From Henriciella sp. (GTDB lineage Bacteria; Pseudomonadota; Alphaproteobacteria; Caulobacterales; Hyphomonadaceae): 40,353 nucleotides of DNA. Shown here piece by piece: positions 32,050-40,353 of this stretch. Numbering within the stretch: the stretch's first letter is position 1; each line of letters opens with the position of its first letter. The DNA lies in contig JALUWJ010000214.1 in NCBI GenBank assembly GCA_027019605.1, positions 1 through 40,353 of the forward strand. The letters run 5' to 3'. A program made the position numbers and the translations under genes. The notes beneath the pieces are model-generated. The model was not told the DNA's origin. It made no database searches and saw nothing but the letters and a program-made list of their open reading frames with translations.

Positions 32050-33030
32050 ATGTTCGCTATTTCCATCGCGTTGCTCGGTCTACTGTTCTTGGTGATTGGC
32101 GGGGATTTGCTCGTTCGTGGAGCCGTCAATATCGCCCAATTTGTTGGCCTATCGCCGCTCGTCATCGGTCTTACCTTGGTCGGGTTTGGAACCTCAACGC
32201 CGGAACTTGTGACATCTGTGAGAGCCTCTATGGCGGGCGCTCCAGGCATTGCCTATGGCAACATCGTTGGTTCGAACATTGCCAATATCCTTTTAATCCT
32301 CGGGCTGTCAGCGATTTGTGTGGATCTCGCAGTTTCAAGCAAAGTTCTCAAACGGGATGGTTTAATGATGTTTGCTGCGACGCTTGGATTCGCGGGCATT
32401 GCAGCTTTTGGCGAAATCAACCGCGTTGTCGGTGCATTGGGTTTGGCATGGCTCGTTGCTTACATTTTTATTGCAATCAAAGACGAGCGGCGGAGACCCG
32501 TTGTCGAAGCAGGCGCGCTTTCTGATAAGGCTCAAGCAGCTGAAGGCGTAGATCCGGCCCTAAATCCTATGACACCGCCAAGTGCCAATCTCTTGATCTC
32601 GATAGGCTTGGTCTGGGCGGGCCTCGCCGGTGTCATCGCGGGAGGATATCTCTTGGTTGATGGCTCAATCACGCTTGCACGAAACTGGGGCGTATCCGAA
32701 ACGATTATTGGCCTAACCATCGTTGCAATAGGAACCTCAGCGCCAGAATTGGTGACCTCGCTCATGGCCGCGCTGAAAAAAGAAGGTGAACTTGCATTCG
32801 GGAATGTGGTTGGTTCGAACATATACAACATTCTAGCCATTGGCGGGGCAACCGCTTTGATCGCGCCTTCGAGAGTACCAGAGTCGATTATAGCTTTTGA
32901 CATGGTCGTTATGATTTTGGCGAGTGTCGCGCTGTTGGTTTTCGCCGTCACGGGGGCGAAAGTGCGACGATGGGAAGGAGTCATCCTGGTGGTTGGCTAC
33001 GCGTCATACATTATCGTGCTTTGGCCGTGA
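32050..33030 (+). CDS. CaCA-family Na+/Ca2+ (or H+/Ca2+) exchanger
   Basis: The 326-residue protein shows ten membrane segments and the two alpha repeats of the CaCA family. The first is GLTLVGFGTSTPELVTS with YGNIVGSNIANILLILG; the second is GLTIVAIGTSAPELVTS with FGNVVGSNIYNILAIGG. These carry the ion-binding Glu and Asn residues. It resembles YrbG. A short charged cytoplasmic loop at about 145-180 separates the halves. I chose the ATG at 32050, since GGAGG sits at 32040-32044; a TTG at 32038 would overlap that ribosome site. It extrudes Ca2+ or K+-linked Ca2+ and adds to the ion-control theme. Confidence 0.93.
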   Translation: MFAISIALLGLLFLVIGGDLLVRGAVNIAQFVGLSPLVIGLTLVGFGTSTPELVTSVRASMAGAPGIAYGNIVGSNIANILLILGLSAICVDLAVSSKVLKRDGLMMFAATLGFAGIAAFGEINRVVGALGLAWLVAYIFIAIKDERRRPVVEAGALSDKAQAAEGVDPALNPMTPPSANLLISIGLVWAGLAGVIAGGYLLVDGSITLARNWGVSETIIGLTIVAIGTSAPELVTSLMAALKKEGELAFGNVVGSNIYNILAIGGATALIAPSRVPESIIAFDMVVMILASVALLVFAVTGAKVRRWEGVILVVGYASYIIVLWP

Positions 33031-33271
33031 TTGCAGGATAGCATCTGACTGGCGGCTCGACGACTGAGGATCGAGCTACGGTTGTGTTACGAAGACACGC
33101 TCGAACTCTGATGCGACGCCATGCGTAAATCCTTCCAGCTAACATCATGGCAGAAATGCATATGCGCGGTTTAGAAGGCGAATGATCCGAATGGCGAGCA
33201 ATAGGAGACATAAGAAATTCGCCCCTGGCAGGCCCATTGCAGCCGTTGGATCGGCAGCAAGGGAGTGAACA

Positions 33272-33895
33272 ATGCCATTTGATCAGTCAGAAGGAAAATG
33301 GATCCCATGGAACAAGGGAAAGCTAGTCGGTCAGAAAGCACCCCTCAAACCACAGGAAGTTTGGTCGATACGCGTTCGATTGCAACTCGCGGACAACAAG
33401 CGAGATTTGGCACTCTTCAATCTTGCGATCGACAGCAAACTTAGAGGATGCGATCTGTTGCGGCTACGCGTCTCGGATTTGCGCATGGGCGGTGAGATCA
33501 GAAACCGAGCCAAGATCATTCAACAAAAGACAGGTGCAGCGGTTCAATTCGAAGTCACGAAACAAACCCGCGATGCTGTTGAGGACTGGATTGAAGTGAA
33601 AGGCCTGCGACCACACGATTGGTTGTTTCCAAGCAGAAAGGACACGATGCGTCATCTCTCAACCCGGCAATATGCTCGGATCGTCGAGGGCTGGGTCCAA
33701 TCAATTGGTCTCCCTCGATCGTCATATGCAACTCATTCCATGCGACGGACCAAAGCAACATTGATTTATCGCAAGACAGGCAACCTCAGAGCTGTTCAAC
33801 TTCTGCTCGGACACAGCAAAATTGACAGCACAGTTTTGTATCTTGGTGTCGAGGTTGAGGATGCCTTGAGTCTGGCTGAAAGCATCGAACTATGA
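33272..33895 (+). CDS. Small tyrosine recombinase (catalytic domain only)
   Basis: The 207-residue protein has the tyrosine recombinase catalytic residues: Arg in SKLRGCDLLRLRVSDL (about residue 59), HSMRR with HxxR (about 157-160), His in LLGHSKIDST, and the nucleophile in VLYLG. The usual N-terminal core-binding SAM-like domain is missing; a short basic N-terminus (WIPWNKGKLVGQKAPLKP) replaces it. It might be a stand-alone invertase or element recombinase, or an integron-like remnant. The start has AAGGGAG upstream. It sits at the boundary between the stress cassette and the second groESL operon. Confidence 0.9.
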   Translation: MPFDQSEGKWIPWNKGKLVGQKAPLKPQEVWSIRVRLQLADNKRDLALFNLAIDSKLRGCDLLRLRVSDLRMGGEIRNRAKIIQQKTGAAVQFEVTKQTRDAVEDWIEVKGLRPHDWLFPSRKDTMRHLSTRQYARIVEGWVQSIGLPRSSYATHSMRRTKATLIYRKTGNLRAVQLLLGHSKIDSTVLYLGVEVEDALSLAESIEL

Positions 33896-34003
33896 TCAAT
33901 CCGGTGAGGGCATTCTTTTTCAACGATCTATAGGTCATCCGCCCTTGGAAAAACGGCGGAAGGAGGACTTTCGATCAGTCTTATCAACACCCGGATAGGT
34001 ATA

Positions 34004-34101
34004 GAAAGGGTCAGCCAAGTCGGGGGCTGGGGAGGGATGGAGGTCTTTGGCTGACCCTTTCCGAGGTGACGCGGGGCGGGTTTCATTTCCCCGCATCACC
34101 T
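34004..34101 (-). terminator. Tandem hairpins after groESL copy 2
   Basis: A 13-bp stem (34064-34101, AGGTGACGCGGGG with CCCCGCATCACCT, one wobble) starts 10 bp after the groEL stop. A 15-bp perfect stem follows at 34004-34061 (GAAAGGGTCAGCCAA with TTGGCTGACCCTTTC). Both are strong but lack long T runs. Confidence 0.6.
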
Positions 34102-34111
34102 GTTCGCAAAG

Positions 34112-35755
<1,644 letters not shown>

Positions 35756-35775
35756 TTAGAGATTTAGAATGCGCC

Positions 35776-36090
35776 TTAAGCGGCTTGCTTAAGCGCCTGG
35801 CTGGTTTCGATAATGCCGAGGATGTCGCTCTCTTTCATGATGAGCAGTTCTTCGCCATCAATGGTAACCTCAGAGCCAGACCACTTCCCAAACAGGATGC
35901 GGTCGCCCGTTTTAACCTCAAGCGGAATGCGTTCATTATCGTCTCCGACAGCGCCGTTTCCAACGGCAATGATTTCGCCTTCCATGGGTTTTTCTTTGGC
36001 AGTGTCTGGGATGATAATCCCGCCTGCAGTGGTTTCGCTTTCTTCGATGCGACGGACCAGAACACGGTCGTGAAGCGGTCGGAAAGTCAT
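35776..36090 (-). CDS. groES: Co-chaperonin GroES, copy 2
   Basis: The 104 residues begin [17 protein letters not shown] with the mobile loop [25 protein letters not shown], and end in a short extra tail (SQALKQAA) missing from copy 1. I chose the ATG at 36090: AGGAGG lies 8 bases upstream, and the upstream in-frame extension to 36288 is not GroES-like and runs through the CIRCE-like site. Confidence 0.96.
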   Translation of the reverse strand: MTFRPLHDRVLVRRIEESETTAGGIIIPDTAKEKPMEGEIIAVGNGAVGDDNERIPLEVKTGDRILFGKWSGSEVTIDGEELLIMKESDILGIIETSQALKQAA

Positions 36091-36168
36091 AGTTTTGAGC
36101 CTCCTGGTGCTACAGTTGGATTTGGTACTTTGACCGAAAAACGGTGTCAGCAGTTTCAAGACGGCCAT

Positions 36169-36194
36169 TTGGCACTCCCCTGTTAGATTGCTAA
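36169..36194. promoter_or_regulatory. CIRCE-like operator of groESL copy 2
   Basis: On the minus strand TTAGCAATC-N8-GAGTGCCAA resembles CIRCE, with the second half-site as in copy 1. The left half has one change and the spacer is 8 instead of 9 bp, so HrcA binding may be weaker. It lies 78 bp upstream of groES. Confidence 0.6.
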
Positions 36195-36369
36195 CGAGAT
36201 TTTGATTGGGAATGGCGATTTTTGTTTTCAAGAATTTCGCATTCTTAAAAAGTGTTAATCCTTTGAACAGAATAGCAGCCGCACGCACCGAGTGCTACTA
36301 AGCCCATGAAAAAAATAAGATTATTGACAAAACGGCAAACTTTTCCAGACTGATTACAAAGGAGGAGAC

Positions 36370-36639
36370 ATGACCGATCACGACTTTTCAGAACGCCTTT
36401 CAGGTGGCGGCTTATTGACGGCGGAGATACTTTACCGGATGCCGGATCATCCCGGTATTTTGCAGACTTTTTGCTTCCAAAGCATCGATCAGGCACCGAA
36501 ATTTCCGAAGCTTAACGCGTTCCTCGATCATTGGCGCCGCGAGATAGAAGCCGTCATTCATTCAATTCGGATTGCTCATAGTGATTTGATCGGACCAACA
36601 GAGGTCAATCTTCACGACGCGGAGTTCCGTTTGAACTGA
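36370..36639 (+). CDS. usg: Usg family protein
   Basis: The 89 residues match the alphaproteobacterial Usg family: GGGLLTAEILYRMPDHPGILQTFCFQ, PKLNAFLDHWRREIEAVIHSIRIAHSDLIGP, and the ending EFRLN. Usg was named for its place upstream of trp genes in Caulobacter; its function is unknown. Here there are no trp genes nearby. The start has AAAGGAGGAG upstream. It is divergent from groESL copy 2, and the gene is a good taxonomic marker. Confidence 0.85.
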   Translation: MTDHDFSERLSGGGLLTAEILYRMPDHPGILQTFCFQSIDQAPKFPKLNAFLDHWRREIEAVIHSIRIAHSDLIGPTEVNLHDAEFRLN

Positions 36640-36706
36640 AGCCGGCCATGTCCGCACGTGTCTTCAGCGCTGAAGATTAAAAATTTTTTAGCTGAAAAAT
36701 CGGCCC

Positions 36707-36734
36707 CTTGAACACCGTTTTGGTTTTCCCAAAT
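36707..36734 (+). promoter_or_regulatory. Candidate heat-shock (RpoH) promoter of degP
   Basis: CTTGAA at 36707-36712 and CCCAAAT at 36728-36734, 15 bp apart, resemble the sigma-32 consensus CTTGAA and CCCCAT-T. The site is about 60 bp upstream of the protease start. A palindrome CTTCAGCGCTGAAG lies just before it (36662-36675). Confidence 0.45.
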
Positions 36735-36794
36735 CTCATCCCGCCGTGACGGCAAAGTTTATGAAAGTGAGGAAAATCAAAGCGGAGCTTTTCT

Positions 36795-38240
36795 ATGTTC
36801 AGGCAAAAATGGCTTCTTTCCGGCGCGGCTGCGGCGGTACTTATTTCAAGTTTCGGTGCGTTTCAGCTTGGTCAATCAACCGCGCAAGCTGAGACCCAAT
36901 CAGCGGTTCAAACCGTTTCATCTCCCCCTGTTATTCTAAACACATCAACGATCAGTCCCGCGATGACTCTAGACGAGGATCGCGGTGTTGCGACCATGGC
37001 GCCTTTGCTTGAGGCAACAACACCCGCCGTCGTAAACATCGCGGTCGAAACGCGCGTTCAAGCTCGAATGGGACCGTTGATGCAGGACCCGTTCTTCCGG
37101 CGCTTCTTCGACATGCCGGACCAAATGCCGGAGCAACGTCGCCAGTCAGTGGGCTCTGGCGTGATTGTCGATGCGGGTGACGGATACATTCTCACCAATC
37201 ATCATGTTGTCGATCGCGCCGACAGCATTACCGTGACATTGAAAGACGGTCGCCGCTTTGAGGCTGAACTGGTTGGGAGCGATGATGCCACCGATATTGC
37301 GCTCCTCAAGATCGACGCCGATAATCTGACGGCTCTGTCGCTTGCGACGGAAACCGATGTTCGCACCGGCGATTATGTCGTCGCGATTGGCAATCCGTTC
37401 GGGCTCGGACAGACGGTCACCTCTGGAATTGTGAGCGCGATCGGGCGCAGCGGCTTGAACAATGATCGCTATGAGAATTTCATTCAAACCGACGCCCCGA
37501 TTAATCCAGGCAATTCGGGTGGCGCGCTAATCAACTCCAAAGGCGAGTTGATTGGTATCAATACAGCCATCATCGCACCGAGCGGCGGCAATGTCGGCAT
37601 TGGTTTTGCCGTTCCAATGAGTATGGCGAAGAATGTCATGGATCAACTTATCGAGCATGGTGAAGTCAAACGAGGCCGGATCGGTGTGACCATTCAGACT
37701 GTGACGCCTGACCTTGCAGAAGCGCTTGATTTGAAAGTCACCGAGGGCGCGATCGTCTCTGAAGTGATCGACGGATCGCCATCCGATGAAGCGGGTATCA
37801 AAGCAGGCGATGTGATTATCTCGGTCAATGACAAGCCGATCACCAGTTCGACCGATTTACGTAATACGGTGGGCCTAACACCAACAGGCGAGAAGCTCGA
37901 GGTCACCCTATTACGCAATGGCAAGGAGCGGCGCGTCGATGTGGGGATCGATGAGATCCAGAATGACACCAATCGCGCGATCGCTCGTCTGGATGGCGCT
38001 CGATTTGGGAATGTACCCGACAGCGTTTCGTCGAATACCGAAGGCGCCTATGTGCTCTCTGTTCAACCCGGCAGTCAGGCCTGGCGTGCCGGATTGAGGG
38101 ACGGTGACGTCATTCGTGAGGTTAACAGAAGACCTGTTGAAAACGCTCAATCGTTCGAAGACGTAGTGTCCGAAAACGAAGGCGTGCTGGCACTGACCAT
38201 AGAGCGAGGATCAGCACAAGTTTTCCTCGTGCTTCGATAG
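36795..38240 (+). CDS. degP: Periplasmic serine protease DegP/HtrA
   Basis: DegP degrades or refolds damaged envelope proteins. The 481 residues have a signal peptide (about 1-32), a trypsin-like domain with catalytic His in LTNHHVVD, Asp in DDATDIALLKID and Ser in NPGNSGGALIN, and two PDZ domains. The first PDZ is at about 280-375 (IVSEVIDGSPSDEAGIKAGDVIISVNDKPI); the second is at about 405-480 (VLSVQPGSQAWRAGLRDGDVIREVN). The order matches Do-family proteases and the catalytic triad is intact. A hairpin terminator follows at 38254-38284. Confidence 0.95.
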   Translation: MFRQKWLLSGAAAAVLISSFGAFQLGQSTAQAETQSAVQTVSSPPVILNTSTISPAMTLDEDRGVATMAPLLEATTPAVVNIAVETRVQARMGPLMQDPFFRRFFDMPDQMPEQRRQSVGSGVIVDAGDGYILTNHHVVDRADSITVTLKDGRRFEAELVGSDDATDIALLKIDADNLTALSLATETDVRTGDYVVAIGNPFGLGQTVTSGIVSAIGRSGLNNDRYENFIQTDAPINPGNSGGALINSKGELIGINTAIIAPSGGNVGIGFAVPMSMAKNVMDQLIEHGEVKRGRIGVTIQTVTPDLAEALDLKVTEGAIVSEVIDGSPSDEAGIKAGDVIISVNDKPITSSTDLRNTVGLTPTGEKLEVTLLRNGKERRVDVGIDEIQNDTNRAIARLDGARFGNVPDSVSSNTEGAYVLSVQPGSQAWRAGLRDGDVIREVNRRPVENAQSFEDVVSENEGVLALTIERGSAQVFLVLR

Positions 38241-38253
38241 AATTCCAAGTTTG

Positions 38254-38290
38254 CTGCGCCGTTAGGCTTAGTCTGGCGGCGCAGTTTCTA
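38254..38290 (+). terminator. Terminator after degP
   Basis: CTGCGCCG and CGGCGCAG form a perfect 8-bp stem (38254-38284) followed by TTTCT. Confidence 0.6.
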
Positions 38291-38318
38291 CCCGCGTGAA
38301 AATAGAAAGGAGACTACT

Positions 38319-38624
38319 GTGAAACGCATTTCTCGACGTACTAAACTATTCGCACCTGCTGTGATTGGCGCAGCTGTCGCCTTTGCGCAGCCTTCGTTCG
38401 CGGACACGGATGCAACGGAAACCGCAGAAGCTGCGGCCGCGCCGGAACAAACGGTCGAAGCGACTGAACATGCTAAAGCGCAGGAGCCCAAGACCTTCTG
38501 GCAAAGAATTGTACACGCCGCCGCTCAAACGTCTCAGCAACTCAGCGAAGAGGTGACGGCTGACAGTCAATCCGCCGATACAGATCAGGCAAAAGACAAA
38601 GAGGACACGCAATACGAGCTCTAA
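38319..38624 (+). CDS. Small exported protein of unknown function
   Basis: The 101 residues begin (GTG start, with AAAGGAG upstream) with a basic signal peptide ending at about residue 28 (AFAQPSFAD). The mature part is rich in Ala, Glu, Thr and Gln, acidic and probably disordered, with one amphipathic stretch (TFWQRIVHAAAQTSQQLSEEV). It follows degP and is followed after 40 bp by the next small gene. It may be a periplasmic chaperone-like or protease-adaptor peptide; this is only inference from location. Confidence 0.6.
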   Translation: MKRISRRTKLFAPAVIGAAVAFAQPSFADTDATETAEAAAAPEQTVEATEHAKAQEPKTFWQRIVHAAAQTSQQLSEEVTADSQSADTDQAKDKEDTQYEL

Positions 38625-38664
38625 CTGCCCGCATGCGCCTCACAAATTTTGAAAGGTACTGAAA

Positions 38665-38850
38665 ATGGTCACACAAACCGAGATCACTGAAGATATCTTC
38701 AATGAATACCTAGAGATGGGATTTAACCCATTCGGGAGCGGGCCGGTGCCGGTTTTTGTTAAACCCGCTAGCAAGACTGCGCATGACGCGACCGACCTTT
38801 ATGCGGACGAAGAGAGCCCCCTCGGCCAAAATCGAGACGAAGGAGAGTAA
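38665..38850 (+). CDS. Small acidic hypothetical protein
   Basis: The 61-residue protein starts MVTQTEITEDIFNEYLEMGFNPFGSGPVPVFVKP and ends in an acidic tail (YADEESPLGQNRDEGE). GAAAGG lies about ten bases before the ATG. It has no membrane segment and no recognisable family. It is the last gene before a strong intrinsic terminator, so it is probably expressed with 38319-38624. Confidence 0.55.
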   Translation: MVTQTEITEDIFNEYLEMGFNPFGSGPVPVFVKPASKTAHDATDLYADEESPLGQNRDEGE

Positions 38851-38867
38851 ACCCAAGCAACTTTGAG

Positions 38868-38925
38868 TTCCGCTCGATCACGGTAATCGAAATATTTAAA
38901 GCCGAGGTCGAGCGGAATCTTTTTG
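38868..38925 (+). terminator. Strong intrinsic terminator
   Basis: TTCCGCTCGA and TCGAGCGGAA form a perfect 10-bp stem with a long loop, followed by TCTTTTTG. It closes the degP-side gene group. Confidence 0.75.
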
Positions 38926-39088
38926 CTTTGAAGTCGGTGACGTTCTGAAAAGATACTTCTCGTAAATCCAATCCTGCCACGAAACAGGCATCTAAAGGTA
39001 CGCTGAGCGAGCAGAAGCAGACATAACATTTGCTTGAACAATAGTAGCGACTCGCCAGACTATTGGGCATTATGTAGCGGGTGTTTGT

Positions 39089-40261
39089 TTGCTAAACCAA
39101 TTGAACGATATGGGGGCCAGAACGTATCTGGCCTTAGTAATGTTCGCCTGGGTTTCCATTATGCTATTCATTGGAAGCTTAGGCGCTTTCCTAGGTGCTC
39201 CCGAATCCCACGCACCTTTGTTCATCACACTGATTCTCACAAGCATCGCAACATTGAGCATATCGGCGCTTTCAGTTTCATTGCAGAAGATCAAAGATGA
39301 AGAAGAATCCACCCAACGCGCGACGGCTACATTTGTCTTTATAAACTCGGCTGGTGTGTTGGTCGGTATCGTCACCGACCTTTCAGAAGTTCTAGAAACA
39401 CGCAGCACAAAGGAGATCAACAACGGACTGACCTATCTTTATGGAAGGGTTTCAGATCAGAGCATTCCAATTTGGCTGTATGCCGCATTATTGGCGGTTG
39501 TGTTAGTTTTGGGGACTATGATCGTCATACGAGGCGCGCGATTGCTCTCTGAGGATCGTCGGGTATCTGAAGCCGAACTTCAGCGCGTTGGCGCTTACGC
39601 GATGTCTTTGCTAGCGCTCTGGATTCTGGTCTGTTTGCGTTGGCACAAACTTCCGTACGGAGCTGAAATTATAGCGCGAGGATGGACTCTAAGCTTATAC
39701 GCCATCCTTGTTGCCGTAACGGTGTGGTTTTACGGGCGCTGGAGTGTGCGCGGCATTGCACTATTTGTTCGGGCTCTTGCGGCTCTTCAGAATGGTTTGG
39801 TGGCGGTTATTCGAAGGCCACTCACTTGGAAAATAATTCTCATTACAATTTTGGCGGTGGCTGGCGGTTACCTACTTGCCACCATCGCGAGATACATTCT
39901 CGCAGTAGTCGTGTCTGCCCTAGGTCAAGCTGAAGTGGGCATGAGCGCCGAAGCTAGAAGCTATTTGGTGGAGTCTTCCCGTGGCGCAATGGTGCGAGCC
40001 ATAACGCTCGTAAGTTGGTTTTTAGTGACAGTTTTGATCGCCGTTTGTCTTTGGTTCGTCGGATTAGCCGTGAAGCACGGGGTATCGGTCTCCATTAGTG
40101 CTCTTTGGAGAACGATGAAGAGGGTAAAGGTTCCCTCATTCAAGCTGACACTTTTGCCTTCGATAGGCTTCGCATTGTCTAGTTGGCTGACGATAGGTCA
40201 AAAAATCGCCAGGTTTTTGAAATATCCCGCACTTTTCGTCGGCACGTTGATGTGCCCCTAG
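39089..40261 (+). pseudogene. Multi-pass membrane protein, truncated by IS insertion
   Basis: The frame encodes about 387 genuine residues with seven or eight membrane segments (for example about 10-35, 42-62, 130-152, 170-188, 200-220 and 247-270), a short charged loop (LQKIKDEEESTQRAT) and no motif I know. The last codons are read from the IS: the IS begins at 40251, and its bases supply the terminal CP and the TAG stop. The protein is thus cut, and its native C-terminus lies beyond the IS. The start could be TTG at 39089 or ATG at 39110. It may be another ion or osmotic channel component, but that is not shown. Confidence 0.7.
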
Positions 40262-40353
40262 AACGGTAGACGCCTTGCAAGGTAAAACTGGAAGCAAGGA
40301 GTTATGGTCCATGTCAGGACGGATTAGATATACAGAAGAGTTCAAGCGCGAGG
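40251..40353 (+). mobile_element. Left end of an IS3-type insertion sequence
   Basis: The terminal inverted repeat at 40251-40277 starts TGTGCCCCTA and matches the right-end repeat at 97-123 (22 of 27 positions). The orfA start follows at 40311. The element lies in the same orientation as the one at the left edge. It interrupts the membrane protein gene at 39089. Confidence 0.85.
40311..40353 (+). CDS. IS3-family transposase orfA, N-terminal fragment
   Basis: The first 14 residues, MSGRIRYTEEFKRE, match the start of IS3-type OrfA helix-turn-helix proteins. AAGGAG lies upstream. The rest is outside the window. Confidence 0.75.
   Translation, partial: MSGRIRYTEEFKRE

Noticed and set aside
36091-36288. 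N-terminal extension of GroES copy 2
   Set aside because: The extension is not GroES-like, passes through the CIRCE-like operator, and a strong ribosome site precedes the ATG at 36090.

Overview
The window looks like accessory DNA from an alphaproteobacterium of moderate GC content. The most taxon-specific marker is a Usg-family protein (36370-36639). Two HrcA/CIRCE-type operators upstream of groESL and encoded CCA tails on the tRNA-Leu genes fit this. A Hyphomonadaceae-like host is possible, but I cannot fix the genus. Both ends lie inside an IS3-type insertion sequence: the left edge holds the last transposase codons and right inverted repeat (1-123), and the right edge holds the left inverted repeat and the first orfA codons (40251-40353). 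The window may therefore be a contig that stops in repeats, or the interior of a segment bounded by two IS copies in the same orientation.

Region 1 (124-4300) is integration scar tissue. A tRNA-Leu(CAA) gene is cut in its anticodon loop. Its 5' half is at 162-200, its 3' half at 2520-2576, and both carry the 9-bp core GATTCAAAA. The 2.3 kb between them carries an intact, different tRNA-Leu(CAA) (481-566), a nucleoside-deoxyribosyltransferase/TIR-like gene and an unknown one-TM protein. A P4-type integrase (2751-3944) follows the 3' half. Three families of short repeats that look like integrase arm sites surround these parts.

Region 2 (4300-33000) is a dense stress and ion-homeostasis cassette. 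It has two MscS-type channels and a degenerate MscS-like protein, MgtE, a CNNM/CorC protein, a CorA/ZntB-like transporter, a CaCA exchanger, a CBS-pair protein, GroES-GroEL, PPK2, a PurD-like ATP-grasp enzyme, a DUF389-OmpA-like fusion, an AstE/AspA-like hydrolase, a RimB-RimK fusion, SpeG, an MFS carrier, a LysR regulator, and many small envelope proteins. Three small proteins are LapA-like. Two of these sit beside members of a 51-residue basic/acidic microprotein family that I do not recognise.

A 15-bp dyad, ATTCG-N5-CGAAT or close variants, lies upstream of most transcription units from 5.2 to 31.9 kb, including the LysR gene. This suggests that one regulon ties the cassette together.

Region 3 (33272-38925) has a small tyrosine recombinase, a second groESL operon on the minus strand with a CIRCE-like site, usg, a DegP/HtrA protease with a candidate RpoH promoter, and two small unknown proteins ending at a strong terminator. 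Region 4 (39089-40261) is a multi-pass membrane protein gene cut by the right-hand IS. Overall the island combines protein folding, periplasmic proteolysis, osmotic release, divalent-cation traffic, polyphosphate and polyamine metabolism. In content it resembles the transmissible stress-tolerance loci of other proteobacteria, but the gene set and the shared operator are different.
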